From contig NZ_JAQMHX010000001.1 in assembly GCF_028331445.1 (NCBI RefSeq), positions 868,001 to 932,000 of the forward strand: a stretch of DNA of 64,000 nt, read 5' to 3'. Below the pieces are notes generated by a model. That model worked only from the letters and a program-made list of their open reading frames with translations, was not told the DNA's origin and searched no databases. Shown piece after piece: positions 27,559 to 35,553 of the stretch. The position numbers and the translations under genes were made by a program. The stretch's first letter is position 1, and each line of letters opens with the position of its first letter. Origin of the DNA: Candidatus Phyllobacterium onerii. Its GTDB lineage: Bacteria > Pseudomonadota > Alphaproteobacteria > Rhizobiales > Rhizobiaceae.

Positions 27559-28140
27559 ATGTCGATGTCATTGGATTCGGCCGCGGAGGTTTTCCGTGCG
27601 GCCATGCGGGAAACGGTCAAGCGGTATTCGTTGTGGTACCTCATTCAAGGTGCGCTTCTCGTCGTAGCAGGCGTCCTGGCGATCATCTATCCCATTATGT
27701 CGTCGGTGGCGGTCATCATCATGTTGGGCTGGCTATTGATCATCAGTGGCGTTGCGCAGGGCATCAGCCTTGTGGGAGCGCGGCATGTGCCGCACTTTTG
27801 GCTGCAACTCATCTCCGTTATCCTTGCCTTGCTTATCGGCTTTCTCTTCCTGCGTGATCCAGCGCAGGGCCTGCTGACGGTCACGCTTCTCCTGATCGTG
27901 TTCTTCATGATCGAAGGCATCTCAAAGATCGTCTTTGCGCTAACGATCCGTCCATTTCCCTATTGGGGCTGGGTGCTGGCCAGCGGACTGATCGGTGTCC
28001 TGCTCTCTCTGGTGCTTTGGGCAAGCCTGCCGGTCACGGCGCTATGGCTCGTCGGATTGCTGCTCGGAATTGAACTGATCAGCGTTGGCGGTGCGCTTGC
28101 ACGACTTGCCTGGCACGTGCGGCGAAGCCCGACGACTTGA
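27559..28140 (+). CDS. HdeD-family membrane protein
   Basis: 193 residues with six membrane helices in three pairs. The opening RYSLWYLIQGALLVVAGVLAIIYP and the later VFFMIEGISKIVFAL segment match the HdeD acid-resistance membrane protein family. In E. coli HdeD helps acid survival at high cell density; here the role is inferred only. The ATG is chosen because GGAG stands 6 bases before it; another ATG follows two codons on. It shares its upstream region with the divergent channel gene. Confidence 0.88.
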   Translation: MSMSLDSAAEVFRAAMRETVKRYSLWYLIQGALLVVAGVLAIIYPIMSSVAVIIMLGWLLIISGVAQGISLVGARHVPHFWLQLISVILALLIGFLFLRDPAQGLLTVTLLLIVFFMIEGISKIVFALTIRPFPYWGWVLASGLIGVLLSLVLWASLPVTALWLVGLLLGIELISVGGALARLAWHVRRSPTT

Positions 28141-28293
28141 GACGACTCAAGTTCCCGCCACTCTTTGGCGGGCTGGCGGACGAAGGTTCAGCATTCTCTC
28201 GTCGATTTTCTGCGAGACGAAGCCACTTGATAAAGTGTATTAACAACTTTCGCGCCACTATGCCCGCTCTCGCTCTAAGCAACAGAGTTTTAT

Positions 28294-29295
28294 ATGTCCG
28301 ATGTCCCGCTGCTCGAGTCCGCCGTCATTGCCCGCTTGAAAGCGGAGTTACAGGCTAAAGAATCCAAAATCCGCGATCAGGCCACTGCACTGGAACACAG
28401 TCGCAAAATCTTCGCACGAGCGTCGGTCGCTGCCCGGATTGGTGTTTGGGAGTGCAGCCTTCCCGACGAGACATTGCATTGGACCGACGTGGTCTATGAC
28501 ATCTTTGACCTGCCGCGCGGGTCGAATCTCAATCGAAACCAGATCGTGGAATGCTATGCGGAGAACACTGCGAAAGAACTCCAGCGGCGCCGCAAAAGAG
28601 CAATTGAAGATCGCAGCGGCTTCGAGATGGATGCCGAAATCATAACGGTGCAGGGCAATCGCCGCTGGATACGAATTACTGCAACGGTTGAATCCGAAAA
28701 TGACCTACCCGTCCGCATTTTTGGCATGAAACAGGACATCACCGAGCAAAAGATTTTGTTGGACCGCACACGATATCTGGCCGACTTCGACCTTTTGACT
28801 GGACTGGCCAATCGCAGCCAGTTCCAGATGAGACTTGCAGATTTGTGTAAAATTGATGCCGGTCAAAGTCCGCGCGGCGCATTGCTCCTCATCGATCTCG
28901 ACGGTTTCAAGATTATCAACGATAGCCTGGGGCACCCCGTCGGCGATGAGTGCCTGAAAGAGGTCGCCAATCGCCTCCTTGCCTTATGTCACGAGACCGA
29001 GGTTGTGGCCCGAATTGGCGGCGATGAGTTCGCCATTTTGCTTGGATCCCAATTTGGTCAGGATGCGATTACAGACCTTGCTCGGCAGATTGTCGGTTCT
29101 GTGAGCAAACCTTTGGAGTTTTTCGGTCAGTCACCAAAGCTTGGAGCATCGGTGGGTATCGCGCTCATCGATGACTGTGTCCCGTCCGACGTCGTAAAGA
29201 ATGCCGATACCGCCCTCTATGCTGCAAAAGCTGCAGGACGGAACACTTTTCAGGTTTTCGATCCGGCACGAACCCCCAACGAAAAAGCTGCATAA
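28294..29295 (+). CDS. Diguanylate cyclase with PAS domain
   Basis: 333 residues. Residues 20-45 may form a coiled coil, 45-150 a PAS domain (VWECSLPDETLHWTDVVYDIFDLP to RIFGMKQDITEQK), and 165-325 a GGDEF domain with an intact GGDEF at 242-246, so synthesis of cyclic di-GMP from GTP is expected. The RxxD inhibitory site five residues before GGDEF is missing (HETE instead), so product inhibition at that site is unlikely. No membrane segment; the PAS domain likely senses a cytoplasmic signal. Confidence 0.92.
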   Translation: MSDVPLLESAVIARLKAELQAKESKIRDQATALEHSRKIFARASVAARIGVWECSLPDETLHWTDVVYDIFDLPRGSNLNRNQIVECYAENTAKELQRRRKRAIEDRSGFEMDAEIITVQGNRRWIRITATVESENDLPVRIFGMKQDITEQKILLDRTRYLADFDLLTGLANRSQFQMRLADLCKIDAGQSPRGALLLIDLDGFKIINDSLGHPVGDECLKEVANRLLALCHETEVVARIGGDEFAILLGSQFGQDAITDLARQIVGSVSKPLEFFGQSPKLGASVGIALIDDCVPSDVVKNADTALYAAKAAGRNTFQVFDPARTPNEKAA

Positions 29296-29348
29296 ATTAG
29301 CTGGCAGCAAGCCATTACTGCCAGCAGAACGCTTCTCTAGCAGGCAAA

Positions 29349-30224
29349 TCAGTCTTCGGCGGCCAATTTGTCCTGCGTCTTCGTCTCGAAGTCGCTCGCA
29401 TCGTGACGCTCACGCAACTGGGTCGAAGGTTCACCAGATGTGCGATTGACCATCCGGCCACGCTTGACCGCCGGGCGTTCGTCGATCTGGTTCGCCCAAC
29501 GCACCACGTTCTTGTATTCCTGCACCTGAAGGAACTCCGCGCCGTCATAGAGCCGGCCTTTGACCAGTCCGCCGTACCACGGCCAGATTGCAATATCGGC
29601 AATGGTGTATTCGCTGCCCCCCAAATATTCGCTTTCCGCGAGGCGGCGGTCGAGCACATCGAGCTGGCGTTTGGTTTCCATGGCAAATCGGTCGATTGCA
29701 TATTCGATCTTGGTCGGCGCGTAGGCGTAGAAATGGCCGAACCCGCCTCCGAGATAAGGTGCGCTACCCATCTGCCAGAACAGCCATGACAGGCATTCGG
29801 CCCGCGCGGCCGCTTCCGTTGGGAGGAACGCACCGAATTTCTCGGCGAGATAAACGAGGATGGAACCGGACTCGAAGACCCGGATAGGTTTCGGACCACT
29901 GCGATCCACCAGAGCGGGTATTTTGGAGTTTGGGTTGATCGCGACAAAACCGCTACCGAACTGGTCACCGTCATTGATATTGATCAACCAGGCGTCATAC
30001 TCCGCGCCCTGGTGGCCGAGCGCCAGAAGTTCCTCGAGCATGATCGTAACCTTCACACCATTCGGCGTACCCTGAGAATAGAGCTGGAGTGGATGGCGAC
30101 CGATCGGCAGGTCTTTCTCATGTGTCGGCCCTGCTATCGGCCGGTTGATATTTGCGAAGCGACCGCCACTCTCTTTAGTCCAGGTCCAAACCTTCGGCGG
30201 CGTATAATCGTTGGAAGCACTCAT
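29349..30224 (-). CDS. yghU: YghU-type glutathione-dependent disulfide-bond oxidoreductase
   Basis: 291 residues. The long N-terminal extension (YTPPKVWTWTKESGGRFANINRP) before the thioredoxin-like domain, then PLQLYSQGTPNGVKVTIMLEEL and INPNSKIPALVDRSG and FESGSILVYLAEKFG, are those of the YghU/Yfcg (Nu-class) transferases, which bind two glutathiones and reduce disulfides such as 2-hydroxyethyl disulfide. I start at the ATG preceded by CGGAG; a TTG two codons upstream is less likely. It lies alone between the diguanylate cyclase gene and a tRNA. Confidence 0.93.
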   Translation of the reverse strand: MSASNDYTPPKVWTWTKESGGRFANINRPIAGPTHEKDLPIGRHPLQLYSQGTPNGVKVTIMLEELLALGHQGAEYDAWLININDGDQFGSGFVAINPNSKIPALVDRSGPKPIRVFESGSILVYLAEKFGAFLPTEAAARAECLSWLFWQMGSAPYLGGGFGHFYAYAPTKIEYAIDRFAMETKRQLDVLDRRLAESEYLGGSEYTIADIAIWPWYGGLVKGRLYDGAEFLQVQEYKNVVRWANQIDERPAVKRGRMVNRTSGEPSTQLRERHDASDFETKTQDKLAAED

Positions 30225-30532
30225 TTGCAAACTCCGGGGATTCGATGGTGAATTGCGTTGACCATCGATCTAGCCTTATTGCTCGTGATGACTAGACGAA
30301 AAGGTCAACTTTTATGGTTCCTGACTTCACTTTTCTGTCAAGTTGCCAGCTGATGGGCCGAGAAGCCGATCGTTGACTATCGGCCAAACAAGTGAGGTTT
30401 GCAATTTATGTGGGACTTTTGGTGTCACATGTTGCCTTTGCAAACCATTCGTTCGGTTTTCTGCTTTTTTCGTGTTTTGAGCTATTGCGTTCTCAGGCCA
30501 ATATCTCTAGGGACAGCAGCGTCAACAAAGGA
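30225..30532. other. Intergenic stretch before tRNA-Pro
   Basis: About 300 bases, AT-rich, with no convincing reading frame. It must hold the promoters for the leftward YghU-type gene and for the tRNA. I see no hairpin or repeat worth naming. Confidence 0.5.
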
Positions 30533-30609
<77 letters not shown>

Positions 30610-30685
30610 CTTTCCCAAGCAAATGCCGCTGGAACTGAATTGAAGCCTGTAATATATCGGGATTGCAGACAAGGGAATCTCTTCA

Positions 30686-30991
30686 ATGGCAGCACGTATC
30701 TTCCGCCCGGCAAAAACCGCAATGCAATCCGGCAAGGCCAAGACCGATACCTGGACGCTTGAGTTCGAGCCGGAGCAGCCGCGCAAGATTGAACCGCTGA
30801 TGGGGTATACCTCATCGCGCGACATGAAGAGCCAGATCCGCCTGACTTTCGAGACGAAAGAAGAGGCGATCGCCTATGCGCAGAAAAATGCCATTGACTA
30901 TGTCGTGCTGGAGCCCAAGGAAACACGCCGGCGTATCGTGTCTTATTCGGAAAACTTCCGCTTCGACCGCAAGCAGCCTTGGACGCACTAA
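30686..30991 (+). CDS. NADH dehydrogenase accessory subunit, NDUFS4-like (ETC complex I subunit)
   Basis: 101 residues. The sequence ARIFRPAKTAMQSGKAKTD, the stretch LEFEPEQPRKIEPLMGYTSSRDM and the ending YSENFRFDRKQPWTH are those of the bacterial homologue of mitochondrial NDUFS4, which stabilises the NADH-oxidising arm of complex I. Among bacteria it is essentially an alphaproteobacterial protein. It is placed between two tRNA genes away from the nuo operon. A zf-CHCC (NDUFS6-like) protein is encoded at 53.7 kb. Confidence 0.93.
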   Translation: MAARIFRPAKTAMQSGKAKTDTWTLEFEPEQPRKIEPLMGYTSSRDMKSQIRLTFETKEEAIAYAQKNAIDYVVLEPKETRRRIVSYSENFRFDRKQPWTH

Positions 30992-31044
30992 AATAGCGTT
31001 TTCGATTTTTCCCGGGAAGATCGCTTTCCGCGGGAACTCATATT

Positions 31045-31121
31045 GGTCCCGTAGCTCAGCTGGATAGAGCACCGGCCTTCTAAGCCGACGGTCACTGGTT
31101 CGAATCCAGTCGGGATCGCCA
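31045..31121 (+). tRNA. tRNA-Arg(TCT)
   Basis: 77 bases with encoded CCA. Acceptor stem GGTCCCG with CGGGATC (one G-T pair), D arm GCTCAGCTGGATAGAGC, anticodon stem-loop CGGCCTTCTAAGCCG with anticodon TCT, and T arm CTGGTTCGAATCCAG. It directly borders the accessory locus with the deaminase gene. Confidence 0.97.
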
Positions 31122-31204
31122 TCTTTTCAATAAGTTAGCTGATAGCGCCACCGGAGTGCTCGAGTCCAGGGCTCTTTTATTGTTCACCGAATGATTCTTC
31201 AGGA

Positions 31205-31230
31205 CAATAAAAACCCCGCCGGAGCGGGGC
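31205..31230 (-). terminator. Rho-independent terminator of the 58-residue gene
   Basis: On the minus strand CCCCGC, loop TCCG and GCGGGG form a 6-bp GC stem followed by TTTTTATT. It sits 24 bases after the stop of the small leftward gene, which supports that gene being a real transcription unit. Confidence 0.85.
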
Positions 31231-31253
31231 TGTACACTTTCGAAGGTAGAATA

Positions 31254-31430
31254 TTATTCTTTACCCATAAAATACATACTCGAGTTCATGTTCTGCGAAT
31301 CGCGAAAATCCTGCAACGCCTCTTCATACACGGACTTAGTTTTTACGGATAATGAACTAAGTTGTTCTAGAGTCATATTCCGATCTTGATCGGACTGGGG
31401 TGCTTTTTTCGCATGAGTCTGGTTCATCAT
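31254..31430 (-). CDS. Small protein (58 residues) divergent from the dCTP deaminase; function unknown
   Basis: A short frame with an AAGGGAAA ribosome site just before two successive ATGs, and its own terminator 24 bases after the stop. The product begins MMNQTHAKKAPQSDQD and ends SMYFMGKE; it is hydrophilic, with no cysteine and no membrane segment. The start lies 53 bases from that of the divergent deaminase gene, and the gap holds the near-palindrome TCTCTCCGAGAGA. It might be an inhibitor or partner of the deaminase, or the transcript itself may be the active inhibitor, as the AvcI RNA is for AvcD in Vibrio. Both are inference. Confidence 0.7.
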   Translation of the reverse strand: MMNQTHAKKAPQSDQDRNMTLEQLSSLSVKTKSVYEEALQDFRDSQNMNSSMYFMGKE

Positions 31431-31483
31431 TTTCCCTTTGTAGCTCTCTCCGAGAGACTCAGTGAGTTGGATGTCATTAACAA

Positions 31484-33061
31484 ATGCAGCATGATAAGGC
31501 CATTAAAAGCACTACACGTCCAGAGTTAAATTATCCTGAAATTGTCTTAGGAATTGTATCTCCCATTGGCACTGATCTCTTGCCTGCCGTGAGTTCCATC
31601 ACATCTCAATTCGAAGCTTTAGGATATGACGTCTACCATATTAAACTGTCAGCACTTTTTAATGTTATCGCCGATCTCATAGGATACAAGAAACTCCTAT
31701 CTACCTCCAGATACGAGAAGGTGAACACCTATATCGACTTCGGTAACTTTTTGAGAGAGACCTACGGAAAAGGGATCCTTGGTTCCTTTTCAGTGATGAA
31801 AATTGCGGAAAAGAGAATCGAAAAGAGCGAGCAAACACCTCAGCGACGCAAGACAGACATCCGAGGCACACTTTACATCATTGATCAGCTGAAGACGGAG
31901 GCGGAACTCGATCTATTACGCGAAGTGTACGGTCCCCTATTCTTCCAGATTTCTGTTTATTCCGCGCGCGACATACGTGTCGACAACCTCTCCAAAATTA
32001 TGGCTCATGACGATAAGAAGGCCGATCGAAACGCTTATCGTGAAAAAGCTGAGCAATTGGTTATGAGGGATGAGGATGAGCAGGACAAACCATTTGGTCA
32101 AAAAGTCGGCAAAATCTTCCAATCCGCGGATGTTGTGTTGAATGCGGGTAAGAATGACGCAACGGCAAACATCGACAGGCAGATAGATCGGTTCGTGCAG
32201 CTTCTATTCGGATACAATGGATATTCACCCACGCGTATGGAATATGGAATGTTTGTAGCCTATTCCGCAGCGCTTCGAAGTCTTGATTTGTCTCGGCAAG
32301 TGGGAGCAGCAATTTTTCGTGAGAGTGGAGAGATCGCGACTCTCGGGGCCAATGAGGTACCAAAGGCCCTGGGCGGAACATATTGGTGTAATGAGGTCTA
32401 TGACGACAGAGAATACGTGCGCGGAAGCGACAGCAACGATAAACGTAAAGACGAGCTTCTCCACGAAGTTCTCGAAATTGCCTTAGGAAAGAATTTTAAA
32501 CTTATACCTGAGATGCAAAAGTCACTCGATAACTCCCAATTTATGGACGCTCTTGAGTATGGGCGAATAGTTCATGCTGAAATGTGCGCTGTTACTGACG
32601 CTGCTCGCCTCGGCATAGGAATAGCTGGCGGAACAATATATTGCACGACATTTCCCTGCCATATGTGTTCCAAGCATATCGTCGCGAGCGGCTTGGCCCA
32701 CGTCGTATTTCTCGAGCCGTATCCCAAAAGTCTTACTGCAGATATGCATTCAGATTCCGTCAAAATCGAAGGAACTACGCGAGGAATATATGAATCTTTT
32801 CCCTCTGTTAACTTTGCTCCGTTTTTCGGCATAACACCGCGACGTTACAGGGAACTATTCTCTAGAAAGAAGCGGAAGGATCGAGGCGATTTCGACCGAT
32901 ATAGAGACGGGTATCCCCGCCCTATCGTTTCATTTATGGCTCCTTGGTACATGCCACGCGAAATCGAAATAATTGACAGGACTGTAACCTTGTTAAGAGA
33001 AGCCGCCGAGTTGGACACTCCAAAGCCTGTCGTACCAGCTGCTGAGATTGTCAAACAGTAG
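31484..33061 (+). CDS. Anti-phage dCTP/dCMP deaminase, AvcD/DCD-like
   Basis: 525 residues in two domains. The N-terminal third is a P-loop kinase-like domain with a modified loop, GIVSPIGTDL, typical of this family. The C-terminal part is a zinc deaminase: H364-A-E366 (VHAEMCAVTDAARLG) and C392/C395 (PCHMC). This layout is that of AvcD and other defensive dCTP deaminases, which empty the dCTP pool during phage infection. The gene is visibly more AT-rich than its neighbours and uses TTA, AGA and ATA codons often, signs of transfer. It lies between a tRNA-Arg and an unrelated reductase gene. No Shine-Dalgarno precedes the ATG. Confidence 0.88.
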   Translation: MQHDKAIKSTTRPELNYPEIVLGIVSPIGTDLLPAVSSITSQFEALGYDVYHIKLSALFNVIADLIGYKKLLSTSRYEKVNTYIDFGNFLRETYGKGILGSFSVMKIAEKRIEKSEQTPQRRKTDIRGTLYIIDQLKTEAELDLLREVYGPLFFQISVYSARDIRVDNLSKIMAHDDKKADRNAYREKAEQLVMRDEDEQDKPFGQKVGKIFQSADVVLNAGKNDATANIDRQIDRFVQLLFGYNGYSPTRMEYGMFVAYSAALRSLDLSRQVGAAIFRESGEIATLGANEVPKALGGTYWCNEVYDDREYVRGSDSNDKRKDELLHEVLEIALGKNFKLIPEMQKSLDNSQFMDALEYGRIVHAEMCAVTDAARLGIGIAGGTIYCTTFPCHMCSKHIVASGLAHVVFLEPYPKSLTADMHSDSVKIEGTTRGIYESFPSVNFAPFFGITPRRYRELFSRKKRKDRGDFDRYRDGYPRPIVSFMAPWYMPREIEIIDRTVTLLREAAELDTPKPVVPAAEIVKQ

Positions 33062-33089
33062 TCTCTAGGCCGCTCGGCCTCATGATCTA

Positions 33090-34490
33090 TTATCCCCCAG
33101 CGCGTGAAGAGATGCCGCCGAGGAGCGGTCCCAGTCCTTCGGCTATTGTCAGATGGGTAATGACCGCATCGCGCATCCGCATATATGGAAGTTCCGCCAA
33201 CATCGCCATTTGAACCGCAGCCATTACCTCGCCCGCCTCGGAGCCGATCATGGTGAAGCCCAATATCCGGTCGTCCGCCGCACCGACCAGCACTTTCATG
33301 TAGCCCTCGGTTTCGTCCGTCGCTTCCGTCCGCAACACATTGCCCATCGGCATTTGAGCGACGCGGACCGGGATGTTTTTCCGCTCCGCTTCGCCTTCGC
33401 TTAAACCCACGCGGGCGAGGGGAGGGTCAGTGAACATGACGTAGGGCACCAGTCGTTCATCCGTTCTGCGGTTGCCGCCAGCCAAATTGTCCCTGACTAT
33501 CCGGAAATCATCGACGGAAACGTGCGTGAATTGCGGGCTGCCGGCGCATTCGCCGATTGCCCAGACACCGGATGCTGTGGTCTCCAATCGCTCGTTGACG
33601 CGGATAAAGCCACGGGCATCGAGCTCGACGCCCGTCCGTTCAAGCCCGATATCGGCGGTATTCGGTATGCGCCCGGTAGCTACGAGCAGATCGCTGCCTG
33701 TGATCGTCCGCTCTCCGGAAGCCGTGCGAATGGTAACGCCGACTTCATCTCCTGAAAGGCCATGAACATTGACGGGTCGGGCGTCCAGCAGAATTTCAAT
33801 TTCTTCCCCGGTCAGGATGCGCTGCATCTCGGTCGCAACGTCTGCGTCTTCCCGGCTCATAAGCTGTTTGCCCGGTTCGATGATGGTGACGCGGCTGCCG
33901 AAACGGCGATAGGCCTGCGCCATTTCGATACCGATATAACCGCCGCCCAGCACGATAAGATGGGCCGGCACGTAGTCGAGTTCCAGCGCTTCGATATGCG
34001 TAAGCGCGCGGGCTGTCTCAAGTCCGGGAATGTTCGGGATCGCTGCATGCGATCCGACATTGATAACGACCTCCCTGCCGGTCAGCAGCCGCGTTCCGCC
34101 ATCGTTCAGTGTCACCTCGATCGTCTTGGACTCAACGAAACGCCCGCTGCCCATGATCAGCTCCGCACCGCTTTCCTTGTACGCCTTCAGGTGAAAGGCG
34201 ATCTCCCGGTCGACCATGTCCTGCTTGCGGCCTCGCACCTTGGCCATGTCGATCTTGACGGGCCCCGTCTGCGTACCGAACCTGGCGGCGTTGCGGGCGA
34301 GGTGCGCAACCCTCGCGCTCCAGATCTCGTTCTTGCTGGGCAGACATGCGACTGCAGGGCATGAACCACCAACCCAACGGCGTTCCACGACGGCAATTTT
34401 TTGACCCGAGCGGGCGAGATGCCAGGCAAGCTGTTTTCCGCCCTGGCCGCTGCCTAGGATCACGGTGTCGAAATGTTCGGATTGGGACAT
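33090..34490 (-). CDS. FAD-dependent pyridine nucleotide-disulfide oxidoreductase (mercuric-reductase-like)
   Basis: 466 residues. FAD-binding GSGQGG at 13-18, the redox-active pair C44/C49 in GGSCPAVACLPSK, an NAD(P)H-binding VLGGGYIGIEMA near 180, the second FAD contact ATGRIPNTADIG, and a C-terminal dimerisation domain. The CPAVAC spacing fits the MerA/lipoamide dehydrogenase family, but the N-terminal heavy-metal domain and C-terminal vicinal cysteines of MerA are missing, so mercury reduction is doubtful. It is divergent from a LysR gene, which probably regulates it. Confidence 0.88.
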   Translation of the reverse strand: MSQSEHFDTVILGSGQGGKQLAWHLARSGQKIAVVERRWVGGSCPAVACLPSKNEIWSARVAHLARNAARFGTQTGPVKIDMAKVRGRKQDMVDREIAFHLKAYKESGAELIMGSGRFVESKTIEVTLNDGGTRLLTGREVVINVGSHAAIPNIPGLETARALTHIEALELDYVPAHLIVLGGGYIGIEMAQAYRRFGSRVTIIEPGKQLMSREDADVATEMQRILTGEEIEILLDARPVNVHGLSGDEVGVTIRTASGERTITGSDLLVATGRIPNTADIGLERTGVELDARGFIRVNERLETTASGVWAIGECAGSPQFTHVSVDDFRIVRDNLAGGNRRTDERLVPYVMFTDPPLARVGLSEGEAERKNIPVRVAQMPMGNVLRTEATDETEGYMKVLVGAADDRILGFTMIGSEAGEVMAAVQMAMLAELPYMRMRDAVITHLTIAEGLGPLLGGISSRAGG

Positions 34491-34574
34491 GGTGGATCTC
34501 CTGAAATTTTATGCCGATTTGCTGATTACGCCGTGGGGCCGGGATCAAGAGTAGCGATGCTGCACGACTATGGT

Positions 34575-34593
34575 TTATTCCAAACAGGAATAA
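34575..34593. promoter_or_regulatory. Probable LysR-type operator (T-N11-A palindrome)
   Basis: TTATTCC-N5-GGAATAA, a perfect 7-bp inverted repeat with a 5-base spacer. It contains the T-N11-A pattern of LysR-family binding sites, and it lies in the divergent gap between the reductase and the LysR gene, 64 bases before the LysR start. Confidence 0.6.
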
Positions 34594-34656
34594 GCAATGC
34601 TAGATTTGCGCGGGACGGCATACAAAACGGTATCGTCCGCTCATAAGGGAATAGAC

Positions 34657-35553
34657 ATGAACCGACTGACGTCCATGGAAACATTCGTTCGTGTCGTCGA
34701 TACCGGGTCTTTTTCGCTCGCCGCCCGACAGTTGCGCGTTGGCCAGCCTGCTGTTTCCAAAAACATCGCCCAGCTTGAAGATCGGCTGGGTGTGCGCCTG
34801 CTCCTGCGCTCAACTCACGGGCTGACGCCGACAGAAGCCGGACGGAGCTTCTATGAACACGCGAGGCGCTCTATCGAGGCGGCGGACGAAGCCGATATGG
34901 CGGCCCGCGGTGCAGGCGCCAATTTGTCGGGCCGCATCCGCATCTGTGCGGCGGTGACCTTTGCGCGGCTGCATGTGGTGCCGCGCCTTGGCGCTTTCCT
35001 GGCCGAGTATCCGTCCCTCGACGTCGACATCATCCTCGACGATCGGAACACCGATCTGATCGAGGGTGGCATAGACATAGCCTTGCGTATGGGACAGCTC
35101 ACGGATTCGAGCCTGACCGTCAGGAAATTGGCCCAGTGCAAAAGATTGGTTCTTGGCGCGCCGTCTTATTTGGAAACCGCAGGTGAGCCGCTTGTGCCGG
35201 CAGACCTCGCCGAGCATCAAACGATCGTTTACGACCAGCGCGGCGGCGGAACGGCCTGGACGTTCCAGCAAAACGGCAGGCAGGCATCCGTCACAGTGGG
35301 CGGCCGAGTCCGCGTCAACGCCGCAGAAGGTATCCGGGAAGCCGTGCTTTCCGGACTTGGGCTCGCCATCGCATCCGAGTGGATGTTCTCGCCGGAGCTC
35401 GAATCCGGACGGGTAAGGCCTGTGCTTCAGGATTGGTCATTGCCCTTGCTTGACCTGTGGGCAGTATTTCCAACCGGGCGGCAGGCAAGCGCCAAGGCCC
35501 GGGCCTTTGTCGACTTCATCGAAAAACAGCTCGTGGAAGCTGCGGCGCCATAG
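34657..35553 (+). CDS. LysR-family transcriptional regulator
   Basis: 298 residues. The N-terminal 60 residues are the winged helix-turn-helix (METFVRVVDTGSFSLAARQLRVGQPAVSKNIAQLE). The remainder is the substrate-sensing domain, in the CrgA-like subgroup judging by LSGRIRICAAVTFARLHVVPRL and the closing SPELESGRVRPVLQDW segment. AAGGGA precedes the ATG giving MNRLTSMET; upstream in-frame codons are unlikely. It is divergent from the flavin disulfide reductase and a palindromic T-N11-A site lies between them, so it likely controls that gene. Confidence 0.92.
   Translation: MNRLTSMETFVRVVDTGSFSLAARQLRVGQPAVSKNIAQLEDRLGVRLLLRSTHGLTPTEAGRSFYEHARRSIEAADEADMAARGAGANLSGRIRICAAVTFARLHVVPRLGAFLAEYPSLDVDIILDDRNTDLIEGGIDIALRMGQLTDSSLTVRKLAQCKRLVLGAPSYLETAGEPLVPADLAEHQTIVYDQRGGGTAWTFQQNGRQASVTVGGRVRVNAAEGIREAVLSGLGLAIASEWMFSPELESGRVRPVLQDWSLPLLDLWAVFPTGRQASAKARAFVDFIEKQLVEAAAP

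Noticed and set aside
31045-33110. Integrative-element attachment site: tRNA-Arg 3' end duplicated beyond the deaminase gene
   Set aside because: No second copy of the tRNA 3' end is visible after the deaminase gene, and there is no integrase. The locus may still be acquired, but not by an element with a recognisable att pair here.
33090-34490. Genuine mercuric reductase
   Set aside because: N-terminal metal domain, C-terminal cysteine pair and other mer genes are all lacking; only the general disulfide-reductase fold is supported.
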